This document shows positions 35,065 to 42,675 of a DNA stretch of 64,000 nucleotides, in pieces. The notes under the pieces are model-generated. The model made no database searches, was not told the origin of the DNA, and saw nothing but the letters and a program-made list of their open reading frames with translations. The position numbers and the translations under genes were made by a program. The first letter of the stretch is position 1, and every line of letters begins with the position of its first letter. Source of the stretch: Acidimicrobiaceae bacterium (GTDB lineage: Bacteria; Actinomycetota; Acidimicrobiia; Acidimicrobiales; UBA8190). The stretch covers positions 36,522 through 100,521 of the forward strand of contig PLXQ01000075.1 of assembly GCA_003151475.1 (NCBI GenBank). Reading direction: 5' to 3'.

Positions 35065-35825
35065 CTCGGCGCCAGAAACCGCTCGACCGCCGCCCGGAGC
35101 GGCCCCGGTGCCGAGAGGGGGGTGAGGTGGCCGGCGCCCGGACAGAGGGTCAGGGTCGTCCCCGGCACGGCGGCGGCGATCGTCCGGGCCACCTCGACGG
35201 GGACCTCGCTGTCGTCCTCGCCCCAGACGAGGGCGACCGGGCAGGCGATGGCGGCCAGGGACTGCTCGTAGGACTCGTTGACCAGCCGGACGAGGACGGC
35301 CCGCATGACCCCTTCCGCCGCCCGGTAATCGGCCGAGCCGTGCCGCTGCCGGCCCCGCTCCATCCGGGCCTCGCTCAGGATCCCTCTCCGGTGAAGCGCC
35401 CGGGCCAGCCGGTAGCCGAGGGGAGGCTTCCGGCCGCCGCCGGGCCGGGGGGCGAGAGGGGCGCCGGTCAAGACCAGCGCCCGGACGAGATCGGGCCGGG
35501 CCGCGGCCAGGGCCACGGCTACCCGGCCGCCCAGGGAGTGACCGAGGACGACCACCGGCCGGTCCGGGCCCCCGGTCTCCTCGAGCAGAGGGATCAGCGC
35601 GGCGGCGTAGTCGGCCGAGCCCCAGACCTCGGTCGGCGCCGGGCTGGCACCGAAACCGGGAAGATCGGGCGCCCAGCTGGCCAGCGCTCCCCCCGGGGAA
35701 ACGGGGCCGACGACGCCGGCGAAGTCCTGGTGGCTCCGGCCCCATCCGTGCAGAACGAGCACCTCGGGGGGGCTCGCGCCCCAGACCTCGCCGAAGAGTG
35801 CCCCACCGGCGAGCGCCCGCAGCAT
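35061..35825 (-). CDS. Alpha/beta hydrolase
   Basis: A 254-residue alpha/beta-hydrolase fold enzyme: oxyanion region LVLHGWGRSHQDFAGV, nucleophile elbow VVLGHSLGGRVAVALA, acid Asp in WGEDDSEVP and His in CPGAGHLTPLS, all intact. Substrate unknown. ATG 35825 is favoured by a TAGCCT hexamer ending seven bases upstream; the open extension to 35954 would run almost into the divergent helicase gene. First gene of a leftward operon with the MurF-like, Ddl-like and PH/SHOCT genes, overlapping the MurF-like gene by four bases. A role in cell-envelope precursor handling is inference. Confidence 0.85.
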   Translation of the reverse strand: MLRALAGGALFGEVWGASPPEVLVLHGWGRSHQDFAGVVGPVSPGGALASWAPDLPGFGASPAPTEVWGSADYAAALIPLLEETGGPDRPVVVLGHSLGGRVAVALAAARPDLVRALVLTGAPLAPRPGGGRKPPLGYRLARALHRRGILSEARMERGRQRHGSADYRAAEGVMRAVLVRLVNESYEQSLAAIACPVALVWGEDDSEVPVEVARTIAAAVPGTTLTLCPGAGHLTPLSAPGPLRAAVERFLAPR

Positions 35826-35832
35826 CGGGGCG

Positions 35833-35838
35833 AGGCTA
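35833..35838 (-). promoter_or_regulatory. Putative -10 hexamer for the hydrolase-MurF-Ddl operon
   Basis: TAGCCT seven bases before ATG 35825, spacer CGCCCCG, no Shine-Dalgarno. Confidence 0.6.
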
Positions 35839-35964
35839 ACCGGCCCCGCCGGCTGCCACTCCCATCCCACCGCGCGCTCCTCTACCGCTCTCCATCTCTC
35901 GGCATCTCTCTCGGCGCTCCGTCGGACCCCCGCTCCCATCCCACCGGCCGTCACAGCCCACCGA

Positions 35965-35970
35965 TACCTT
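35965..35970 (+). promoter_or_regulatory. Putative -10 hexamer for the UvrD-like helicase gene
   Basis: TACCTT seven bases before GTG 35978, spacer CGGTCCG. Confidence 0.5.
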
Positions 35971-35977
35971 CGGTCCG

Positions 35978-37771
35978 GTGGACACCGATCAGGGCGCCGC
36001 GCTCCTCCGGGGTCTGACCGCGCCCCAGCGCGCCGCCGTCTCTTCTGACGGCGCTCCTCTCTGCGTCCTGGCCGGGGCCGGTTCGGGAAAGACGACGGTC
36101 CTGACCCGGCGGGTGGCCCGCCGGCTCTTCGACGGCTCGGCCACGGCCGAGCACTCCCTCGTCGTCACTTTCACCCGGAAAGCCTCCCGGGAGCTCCGGG
36201 AGCGTCTCTGGCACCTCGACGTCCCGGGCCGGGTCTGGGCCGGCACCTTCCACGCCGCCGCCTACGCCCAACTCCGTCGTCACTGGTCCGACACCGGAAG
36301 CCGGGCCCTCGCCGTGGTCGACGACCCCCGCCGCATGCTCCGTCGTGCCCTCTCCTCCGACTCCTCCGGAGCCCTCTCCTCCGAAACGGTGAGCGGCATG
36401 CTGGCCGAGATCCAGTGGGCCCAAGCCCGGCTGCTCAGCCCGGCCGATTACGCCCGGGCCGCCCGGGCCGCCGGACGCCGGACGCCGCTGCCCGTCGACG
36501 AGATCGCCGAGGCCTACGGCCGCTACGAAGAGGCCAAGCGGGTCCACGGGGTCATCGACGTGAACGACCTGCTCAGCCGCGGCGCCGAGGTGATCGAGCG
36601 CGACACGGCCGTGGCCGCCGCCTCGCGCTGGCGGATCCGGCACCTCTTCGTGGACGAGTTCCAGGACGTCAACCCGGCCCAGTGGCGCCTCCTCAACGCC
36701 TGGCTGGGCGACCGGACCGATCTCTTCGTGGTCGGCGACCCCCGCCAAGCCGTCTACGGCTGGAATGGCGCCGACCCCACCTTGATCGACCGGCTCCCCG
36801 AGCTTCTCCCGGGGACGACCGTCCTCCGGCTCGACGCCAACCACCGCTCGACACCCCAGGTCATCGCCGCCGCCAGCGCCGTTCTGCACGATGCCGTTCT
36901 GCACGATGCCGTTCTGCACGATGATGCACGTCCCACCGGCGAGGAGCTCAGCCTCACCGGGAGTCGCCCGGCTGCGAGCTCGGGCGGACGGCCCGACGGA
37001 CCGGCTCCCCGGGTGACTGGATTCGACGACGACACCGACGAGGCCAACGCTGTGGCCCGCTGGCTCCGGCTGATGCACCGGCCCGGCCGCCCCTGGTCCC
37101 ACCTGGCCGTCCTGGCCCGGACGAACGCCCGGCTCACTCCGGTGGCCGACGCCCTCGGCCGGGCCGGTATCCCCTACCGGCTGGGGCCGTCACGGGCCGG
37201 CACCGAGATGCGGGAGGTGATCGGCCTGCTCCGGGCCGGGCCGTTGGGCCGGCCTCTGCGCAGCGCCATGGCCGACCTCTCCATCCCCGGCATTCCCCCG
37301 GTCCTGGCCCGGCTGGCCGACGAGCACGCCGTCGAGGATCCCGGTGCCACCGTCGGAGGATTTCTGACCTGGCTGACGGCCACCGTGGGCGACGGGGCCT
37401 CCTCCGAGGTCGATCCCGACGCCAACTCGGTGGAGCTCTCCACCTTCCACCGGGCCAAGGGCCTCGAGTGGCCGGCCGTGGCCCTCGTCGGCCTGGAGGA
37501 CGGCCTCGTTCCGATCTCCTACGCCACCACGGCCGTCGCCCGATCCGAGGAACGACGGCTGCTCTATGTGGCTGTCACCCGGGCCGAGGAAGATCTCTGG
37601 TGCTCCTGGGGGGCCCGACGCCAGGCCGGCGACCGGAGCTGGTCCTGTAAGGCATCGCCTTTCCTGGCCGCTATCGAGGCGGCCGGCACGATCAATCGAC
37701 CGGGGCCCGGAACCGAGACCTTCGCCGACCAGATCGCATCGCTCCGGCGTCTTCTCCCTGCCGCCCTCTGA
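35978..37771 (+). CDS. UvrD/Rep-family DNA helicase, short form
   Basis: A 597-residue superfamily 1A helicase, shorter than UvrD or PcrA (about 720 or more). Motifs in order: Q-motif LTAPQRAAV, Walker A LAGAGSGKTTVLTRR (31-45), VVTFTRKASRELRERL, VDEFQDVNPAQW, VGDPRQAVYGWNGADP, LDANHRSTPQV, STFHRAKGLEWPAVALVG and RRLLYVAVTRAEEDL. Resembles the actinobacterial UvrD2-like group, but the HRDC domain typical of UvrD2 is not evident. It carries a 3 x 15-bp in-frame repeat coding AVLHD three times (36878-36922), just after motif IV. GTG 35978 follows a TACCTT hexamer. Confidence 0.9.
   Translation: MDTDQGAALLRGLTAPQRAAVSSDGAPLCVLAGAGSGKTTVLTRRVARRLFDGSATAEHSLVVTFTRKASRELRERLWHLDVPGRVWAGTFHAAAYAQLRRHWSDTGSRALAVVDDPRRMLRRALSSDSSGALSSETVSGMLAEIQWAQARLLSPADYARAARAAGRRTPLPVDEIAEAYGRYEEAKRVHGVIDVNDLLSRGAEVIERDTAVAAASRWRIRHLFVDEFQDVNPAQWRLLNAWLGDRTDLFVVGDPRQAVYGWNGADPTLIDRLPELLPGTTVLRLDANHRSTPQVIAAASAVLHDAVLHDAVLHDDARPTGEELSLTGSRPAASSGGRPDGPAPRVTGFDDDTDEANAVARWLRLMHRPGRPWSHLAVLARTNARLTPVADALGRAGIPYRLGPSRAGTEMREVIGLLRAGPLGRPLRSAMADLSIPGIPPVLARLADEHAVEDPGATVGGFLTWLTATVGDGASSEVDPDANSVELSTFHRAKGLEWPAVALVGLEDGLVPISYATTAVARSEERRLLYVAVTRAEEDLWCSWGARRQAGDRSWSCKASPFLAAIEAAGTINRPGPGTETFADQIASLRRLLPAAL
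36878..36922 (+). repeat. Three exact 15-bp tandem repeats inside the helicase gene
   Basis: Unit GCCGTTCTGCACGAT occurs three times head to tail (36878-36892, 36893-36907, 36908-36922), coding AVLHD each time. Being a multiple of three, copy-number change would keep the frame. Confidence 0.95.
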
Positions 37772-37789
37772 GCGCCGGAGTCGTCTCCG

Positions 37790-38560
37790 TCAGGGGGTGA
37801 CGTCGACGAGGACGGGGGCGTGATCCGACGGCTGCTTCCCCTTGCGGGCGTTGCGGTCGATCAGGGCATAGGAAGCGGTCTCGGCCAAGGCCTTGCTGAG
37901 AAGGATCAGATCGATCCGCATGCCGAGATGCTTGTGGAAGTTCCCCGCCCGGTAGTCCCACCAGCTGAAGAGCTGGCCCTGGTCGTAGAGCAGACGAAAG
38001 GCGTCGACGAGTCCCCAGGCCTCGATCTCGCCCAGGGCCTGACGCTCGGGTTCGGTGATATGGGTCGAACCTTCGAGAGCCGCACGGTCATAGACGTCGC
38101 GGTCCTCGGGAGCGATGTTGAAGTCGCCACAGACCGCCACCGGATCGGTCGGCTTGGCCGTCCGATCGAGATAGGACCGGAGCTCTCCGAGCCAGGCCAG
38201 CTTGCCCAGGTAGAACTCCCCGCCCACCTCCCGACCGTTCGGGACGTAGACGCTGTGGACCCGGACCCCGCCGCAGCTGGCCGCCACCAGCCGGCAGCCC
38301 TGCTCGTCGGCACCGTTTCCGAAGCCCCCCTCGATGTCGTCCAGGCCTACCCGGCTCACGATGGCCACGCCATTCCAGCGACCGTCGCCGTGGGACACCG
38401 ATTCATAACCGAGTGCCGAAAAAGCCATGGTCGGAAAGGCCGCATCGGCCGCCTTCGTCTCCTGCATGCACAGGACGTCCGGTTGGGCGTACTCGATCCA
38501 CTCCTCCACCCGCGACAGCCGGGCGTTCAGCGAGTTCACATTCCAGGTGGCGATCCGCAT
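37790..38560 (-). CDS. xthA: Exodeoxyribonuclease III
   Basis: A 256-residue AP endonuclease/3' exonuclease of the ExoIII family. Landmarks: MRIATWNVNSLNARLSRVEE, DVLCMQETK (metal Glu), VYVPNGREVGGE, CGDFNIAPEDRDVYD, and the C-terminal RIDLILLSKAL and SDHAPVLVDV with the catalytic Asp-His. ATG 38560 has GAGGA seven bases upstream. It is 18 bp past the convergent helicase gene and 21 bp downstream of fabZ. Confidence 0.95.
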   Translation of the reverse strand: MRIATWNVNSLNARLSRVEEWIEYAQPDVLCMQETKAADAAFPTMAFSALGYESVSHGDGRWNGVAIVSRVGLDDIEGGFGNGADEQGCRLVAASCGGVRVHSVYVPNGREVGGEFYLGKLAWLGELRSYLDRTAKPTDPVAVCGDFNIAPEDRDVYDRAALEGSTHITEPERQALGEIEAWGLVDAFRLLYDQGQLFSWWDYRAGNFHKHLGMRIDLILLSKALAETASYALIDRNARKGKQPSDHAPVLVDVTP

Positions 38561-38581
38561 CGCGCAGTCCTCGATTCTTTC

Positions 38582-39001
38582 TCAGCCGTCCACGATCACA
38601 AAGAGCAGATCGACCTCGCAGGCCAGTTGGCCGTCGACCGTGGCCCGGCCGTGGCCGGTCCCCGCCCGCGCCGAAAGCCGGCCCAGCCGGACCTCGAGAT
38701 CGAGGACCTCGCCGGGACTCACCTGCCGACGAAACCGGGCCTTGTCGATCCCGCCGAACAGCGGCAGCTTGCCGGCGTAGCGCGGATCGGCCAGCACGGC
38801 GATACCGCCGAGTTGCGCCAGCGACTCCACCATCAACACTCCGGGCAGCGTGGGCCGACCGGGGAAGTGACCGGCGAAGAAGCTCTCCTCACCCGTCAGG
38901 TGCCATCGCCCGCGCGCCGACTGCCCGGCTTCGAGCTCCACGATTTCGTCGACCAGCAGAAAGGGTGGCCGATGGGGAATGAGATCCTCGGGCCGCACCA
39001 C
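38582..39001 (-). CDS. fabZ: 3-hydroxyacyl-ACP dehydratase FabZ
   Basis: A 139-residue hot-dog-fold dehydratase of type II fatty acid synthesis. Diagnostic: IPHRPPFLLVDEIVEL at the N-terminus and FFAGHFPGRPTLPGVLMVES containing the catalytic His, with the acidic residue of the active-site helix in that MVESLAQLGG segment. Located away from other fab genes, just upstream of xthA. GTG 39001 follows a TAACGT hexamer by seven bases. Confidence 0.93.
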   Translation of the reverse strand: MVRPEDLIPHRPPFLLVDEIVELEAGQSARGRWHLTGEESFFAGHFPGRPTLPGVLMVESLAQLGGIAVLADPRYAGKLPLFGGIDKARFRRQVSPGEVLDLEVRLGRLSARAGTGHGRATVDGQLACEVDLLFVIVDG

Positions 39002-39008
39002 GCTGCCG

Positions 39009-39014
39009 ACGTTA
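39009..39014 (-). promoter_or_regulatory. Putative -10 hexamer for leaderless fabZ mRNA
   Basis: TAACGT seven bases before GTG 39001, spacer CGGCAGC. Confidence 0.5.
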
Positions 39015-39184
39015 CCGGCCGAGGCCGCGTCCCGATGAAGGCTCGCGCCCTCGGAAGAAATGTCCCTCGCCGCCTCGTTGGTCGGCGGCGATCCTCGTCA
39101 CCCTCGATGCCGGCCCTCGACGGTCCGGCTCGAGCGGTGAGATGCGGTGATGCTGTCTCTCTGTGCTTTCAGGCTCTCTGGCTC

Positions 39185-39361
39185 TCAGGCGCGGTCCGGC
39201 CACGGATCGCTGTAGGACATGGCCCGCCAGCGTTCGGTTCCGGCCCGCAGTACGTCCCGGTGATCCGGCAGGGCCGACTCGATGAGCACCCGGCTGCCGT
39301 GGCCCTTGTGGTGACGGTTCCGAGCGATGCTCAGATGGTCAAGGGTGTGCGGAAAGCGCAT
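39185..39361 (-). CDS. Small hypothetical protein, 58 residues
   Basis: I do not recognise a family. The frame reads MRFPHTLDHLSIARNRHHKG, then ESALPDHRDVLRAGTERWRA, ending SYSDPWPDRA; it is rich in His and Arg. Support: ATG 39361 has GGGGGAG seven bases upstream, one of the better Shine-Dalgarno sequences in the window, and nothing else occupies the 519 bp between fabZ and the NYN/S1 gene. An inverted repeat (39437-39453) lies 76 bp upstream. It could also be a spurious frame in GC-rich DNA. Confidence 0.5.
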   Translation of the reverse strand: MRFPHTLDHLSIARNRHHKGHGSRVLIESALPDHRDVLRAGTERWRAMSYSDPWPDRA

Positions 39362-39436
39362 GGCAGAACTCCCCCGTCTTCAGTGACTTTTACTTCCGCA
39401 CCCATCGACACGCTAAGTGGTCGTCTTGAATCCTTT

Positions 39437-39453
39437 GGTCACTATTCGTGACC
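39437..39453. promoter_or_regulatory. 17-bp palindrome, possible operator
   Basis: GGTCAC (39437-39442), TATTC, GTGACC (39448-39453): a perfect 6-bp dyad in a locally AT-richer stretch. It is upstream of the small gene at 39185-39361 and about 70 bp past the stop of the NYN/S1 gene, so a transcription-factor site is more likely than a terminator. Confidence 0.45.
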
Positions 39454-39520
39454 GTTGTGTGCCTGGAGAGTTACCCGCCGGGGGCGTCGTGACAACTGGG
39501 ACGAATGGGACGAACGTGGC

Positions 39521-41200
39521 CTATGAGCCGGCCCGGCTTGACCGTCGGCCCCGACGCGAAGGCGCCCGGGCCGGCTCGGCCGTCTCGACGACCGGAGCCC
39601 TCTCCACCCCGGGCAGGGCCAACTCGGCGCCGCGCCGCGGTGGATCGAGGGCCACGAGAACGAAGTCACGCTTTTCACCACGCTCGACCACCTCGCGGGC
39701 CCGGCGCGGCGGCGGATCTCCGAGTCCCGTCAGGGGCAGGTAACACGACATCCCGTCGACGTCGACCATGGCTCCGTGCGAGACGAAGGACGAGACCGTC
39801 CCCACCACCGTCGAGCCGAGTGGATGCTCAGCCACGAATGTCAGGAAGGTCAGGGGATCATTGACGGCCGTCGGTGCCAGGGCCGCAGCCGCTGCTCGCC
39901 GTGGGCCCGCGGCCCCTGACTTTGTGGCCACAGCCGCCGCGCTCTTTGTCGCGGTGCTCTTGGCCGCTGTGCTCTTGGCCGCCGTTTTCTCTGTCGCCGT
40001 TGCCCGACCGCGACGAGGGCGGTCTTCGATCGCCGGAGCCGACACGGTTGTCTCCGGGGCGAGCGCCTCGTTGCTGGCGGCGGCGATAGCGGCGCTGACG
40101 GCGGCGGCCGCCGTCCCTCTTCCCCGCCGACGCCGTCTCGAAGATGTCGAGCCCGTCGCATCGGTGGCAGTGCTCTCCTCGTCGACTACCGCAACCTCCG
40201 TCGCCGTCGCCGTCCCGGCTCTCTTCGTCGTGCCGGCCTTCTTCGTGGCCCGGGCCACTTTCTTTGTGGCGCCGGCGGCCTTCGTGGACCGGCTTGCCTT
40301 GGCCGGTTCCTTCGTGGCCGCCGCCGCCCGTATCGACGCCACCGATGTGGCCGCCCGGGTCTTCTTGGCCGGCTCCTTGGCCGCCTTCGCTACCTTGGCC
40401 GCCGGTTCCTTGGCCACCTTCGTGGTCTTGGCCGCTTTCGCCGTCTTCGTCGCCTTGACTGCCTTGACTGCCTTGGCCGCCTTGGCCGCCTTGGCCGCCT
40501 TGGCCGGTTCCATCGTGGCCTTGACCGTGGTGCCCTTCGCGTCCTTGGCCGCTTTCGTGGTCTTGACGGCCTTGGCTGCCTTCGGCGCCTTGACTGCTTT
40601 CGTGGCCTTGGCCGGACTCGGAAGGGTCGATTCTGCGGTCGCCAGCGCGATGGCTTCCGCCGCTTCCTTCGACGGCCCCCGGGAGGGCGGCGGTGTCTTC
40701 GGCACCGCCGGCACATACTCCTCGGACACACTGACCCTGCGGCGACCGTTACCCGGAGATGTCGCGGCGCGGCTGCGCGGACCACGAACAGGGAGCCGAA
40801 GGGTGAAGATCCAGCCGACACCGGGTATCGGCTTGCCCCCCATCAGCCGGCCCTCCTCGAACAGCCACGGGTGTTCGGCGTGGAACTCCTGGAAGGAGTC
40901 GTTCGACAGCACCTGGGCCCCGACCCTCTCGGCCACCCGGAGAACGAAGGCGTCGCCCCGACCGATGGCGCCCGCCGGAGGCGAGACGAGCTCGCCGTGG
41001 GCCACCGCCTCGTCGAAAATCTGGCGTTCCGAAGGGTCGATCCGGTGACCGAAGGTGGCGTCCACGACGACGATCACCTCGACGCCGGGGAATTCATCTT
41101 GAAACTGTCTGATGGCTTCATCGAGCTGGCGGAGGCTTGGTGCGGAACGGCCTTCGGTCGCGATGTTCGAGCCGTCGACGACGACGTGAGAGAGGGACAT
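39521..41200 (-). CDS. NYN/PIN-like ribonuclease domain fused to Lys/Ala-rich tail and S1 RNA-binding domain
   Basis: A 559-residue protein with three parts. Residues 3-137 form an NYN (Zc3h12a-like) nuclease domain: HVVVDGSNIATEGR, VIVVVDATFGH, GRGDAFVL and LSNDSFQEFH supply four acidic residues (D9, D47, D83, D101) expected for a PIN-type active site. Residues about 195-440 are histone-H1-like, dominated by KAAK, KAVK and KAT repeats and an RRRRRGRG stretch. Residues 462-530 form an S1-like barrel (GSTVVGTVSSFVSHGAMVDV). Ends with an Arg-rich tail. No signal peptide or membrane segment. A cytosolic ribonuclease held on RNA or nucleoid by two basic/RNA-binding parts is inferred. A GACTGT sequence eight bases before ATG 41200 is a poor -10. 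Confidence 0.85.
   Translation of the reverse strand: MSLSHVVVDGSNIATEGRSAPSLRQLDEAIRQFQDEFPGVEVIVVVDATFGHRIDPSERQIFDEAVAHGELVSPPAGAIGRGDAFVLRVAERVGAQVLSNDSFQEFHAEHPWLFEEGRLMGGKPIPGVGWIFTLRLPVRGPRSRAATSPGNGRRRVSVSEEYVPAVPKTPPPSRGPSKEAAEAIALATAESTLPSPAKATKAVKAPKAAKAVKTTKAAKDAKGTTVKATMEPAKAAKAAKAAKAVKAVKATKTAKAAKTTKVAKEPAAKVAKAAKEPAKKTRAATSVASIRAAAATKEPAKASRSTKAAGATKKVARATKKAGTTKRAGTATATEVAVVDEESTATDATGSTSSRRRRRGRGTAAAAVSAAIAAASNEALAPETTVSAPAIEDRPRRGRATATEKTAAKSTAAKSTATKSAAAVATKSGAAGPRRAAAAALAPTAVNDPLTFLTFVAEHPLGSTVVGTVSSFVSHGAMVDVDGMSCYLPLTGLGDPPPRRAREVVERGEKRDFVLVALDPPRRGAELALPGVERAPVVETAEPARAPSRRGRRSSRAGS
40452..40505 (-). repeat. Six 9-bp tandem repeats coding KAA/KAV
   Basis: On the plus strand GCCTTGACT twice then GCCTTGGCC four times, head to tail. 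They code the core of the Lys/Ala-rich linker; in-frame expansion or contraction is expected. Confidence 0.9.
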
Positions 41201-41307
41201 GGCTGCGCACAGTCAACCACCCAGGCGCCTTCAGGGGTCTGACCTCCGGGTTCGGCTCCCCGGGGACCGCTGGCAATCGGCCCCGCACCGGTCGGGGGGC
41301 CGCACCG

Positions 41308-41313
41308 TAGGAT
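41308..41313 (+). promoter_or_regulatory. Putative -10 hexamer for leaderless M20 peptidase mRNA
   Basis: TAGGAT six bases before GTG 41320, spacer GCGGCC. It lies in the 119-bp divergent spacer with the NYN/S1 gene. Confidence 0.6.
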
Positions 41314-41319
41314 GCGGCC

Positions 41320-42657
41320 GTGGCAACCGATCTGGCCGGGGAAGTAGCCGAGCTGCTCCAGCAGCTGATCCGCAACGCCTGCGTGAACGACGGCACCCCG
41401 GGCTCCGGACACGAGCAGCGCAACGCCGAGGTCCTGCGCTCGCTGCTCGAGCGTCCCGGCCTCGATCTCGAGGTCCACGAACCTCTTCCCGGACGCTCCT
41501 CCCTGGTGGCGCGCATCGAGGGCCGCCGGCCCGACGCACCGTCGCTCTGCCTTCTCGGCCACACCGATGTGGTGCCGGCCAACGGCGACGACTGGCGCCA
41601 CGATCCCTTCGGCGGTGAGCTCATCGACGGTGAGATCTGGGGACGCGGTGCCGTCGACATGCTCAACCTGACCGCCTCCATGGCCGTGGCCGTGCGCCAC
41701 CTGGCCGACGACGGCTTCCGGCCCGACGGCGATCTGCTCTTCATCGGCGTGGCCGACGAGGAAGCTCTGGGCATCCACGGCGCCGAGTGGCTGACCACCC
41801 ACGTCCCCGAGCAGGTGCGCGCCGACTACCTCATCACCGAGGCCGGCGGCTTTCCCATGCAGGCGCCCGACGGCGTCCGGCTGCCGGTCATCACCGGCGA
41901 GAAGGGCGTCTTCTGGTGCACCTTGACCGTCCGGGGGACACCGGGCCACGCCTCGCAACCGCTGCGCACCGACAACGCGCTGGTGAAGGCGGCCGAGATC
42001 GTCCGCCGGTTGGCCGACTACAAGCCGGCGGCCGACATCCACGACGCCTGGCGCCGGTTCGTCGAAGGTATCGGCCTGCCCCTCGACATCGCCGGTCCCC
42101 TGCTCGATCCCGAGGCCATCGGCGACTTCTGCGAGGAGTTCCCCGCCCTCGGTCTGGCCCGCCAGGCGCACGCCTGCACCCACACCACCATGGCTCCGAC
42201 CGTCATGACGGCGGGCACCAAGGTGAACGTCATCCCCGACCGGGTCGTTCTCCAGGTGGACATCCGCACCCTGCCCGGTTGGGACCGGCCCGAAGTCGAC
42301 GCCATGCTGCGCGACGCTCTCGGGGACCTGGCCGACGACGTGGAGACCACCTGGAACTTCACCGACCCCGCCAGCACCTCACCCACCGACACACCATTGT
42401 GGAACTCCCTCGAGCGGGTCGCCCGGCGCTCCTACCCCGATGCCCGCTGCGTCCCCTTCCTCACCGTCGGGGCGACCGACGCCCGCTTCTTCCGCAAGCT
42501 CGGCACCGTCGCCTACGGCTTCGGACTCTTCAGCAAGCACCTCACCTTCGAGGACTACGCCACCATGTTCCACGGGATCGACGAGCGGGTGGACGTGGAT
42601 TCTCTCGGTCTCTCGGCCCAGCTCTGGGACGGCGTGGCGCGCGACACCCTTGTCTGA
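41320..42657 (+). CDS. M20 family metallopeptidase
   Basis: A 445-residue dinuclear zinc hydrolase of the M20/ArgE/DapE/CPG2 group. Metal ligands: His in LCLLGHTDVVPAN, bridging Asp in IWGRGAVDMLN, the Glu pair in GVADEEALGIHG, and the late His in LFSKHLTF. The lid/dimerisation domain lies at about 190-330 (RGTPGHASQPLRTDNALVKA). Substrate cannot be assigned. GTG 41320 follows a TAGGAT hexamer. Probably cotranscribed with the HAD and DinB genes. Confidence 0.9.
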   Translation: MATDLAGEVAELLQQLIRNACVNDGTPGSGHEQRNAEVLRSLLERPGLDLEVHEPLPGRSSLVARIEGRRPDAPSLCLLGHTDVVPANGDDWRHDPFGGELIDGEIWGRGAVDMLNLTASMAVAVRHLADDGFRPDGDLLFIGVADEEALGIHGAEWLTTHVPEQVRADYLITEAGGFPMQAPDGVRLPVITGEKGVFWCTLTVRGTPGHASQPLRTDNALVKAAEIVRRLADYKPAADIHDAWRRFVEGIGLPLDIAGPLLDPEAIGDFCEEFPALGLARQAHACTHTTMAPTVMTAGTKVNVIPDRVVLQVDIRTLPGWDRPEVDAMLRDALGDLADDVETTWNFTDPASTSPTDTPLWNSLERVARRSYPDARCVPFLTVGATDARFFRKLGTVAYGFGLFSKHLTFEDYATMFHGIDERVDVDSLGLSAQLWDGVARDTLV

Positions 42658-42675
42658 TCCTCTCCGAACCGTTCC

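Noticed and set aside
39768..41048. Plus-strand frame of over 400 codons with hydrophobic Ala/Val/Leu runs that looks like a membrane protein
   Set aside because: It is the complement of the Lys/Ala-rich linker (AAG GCC codons read as hydrophobic residues). The minus-strand frame has NYN and S1 domains.
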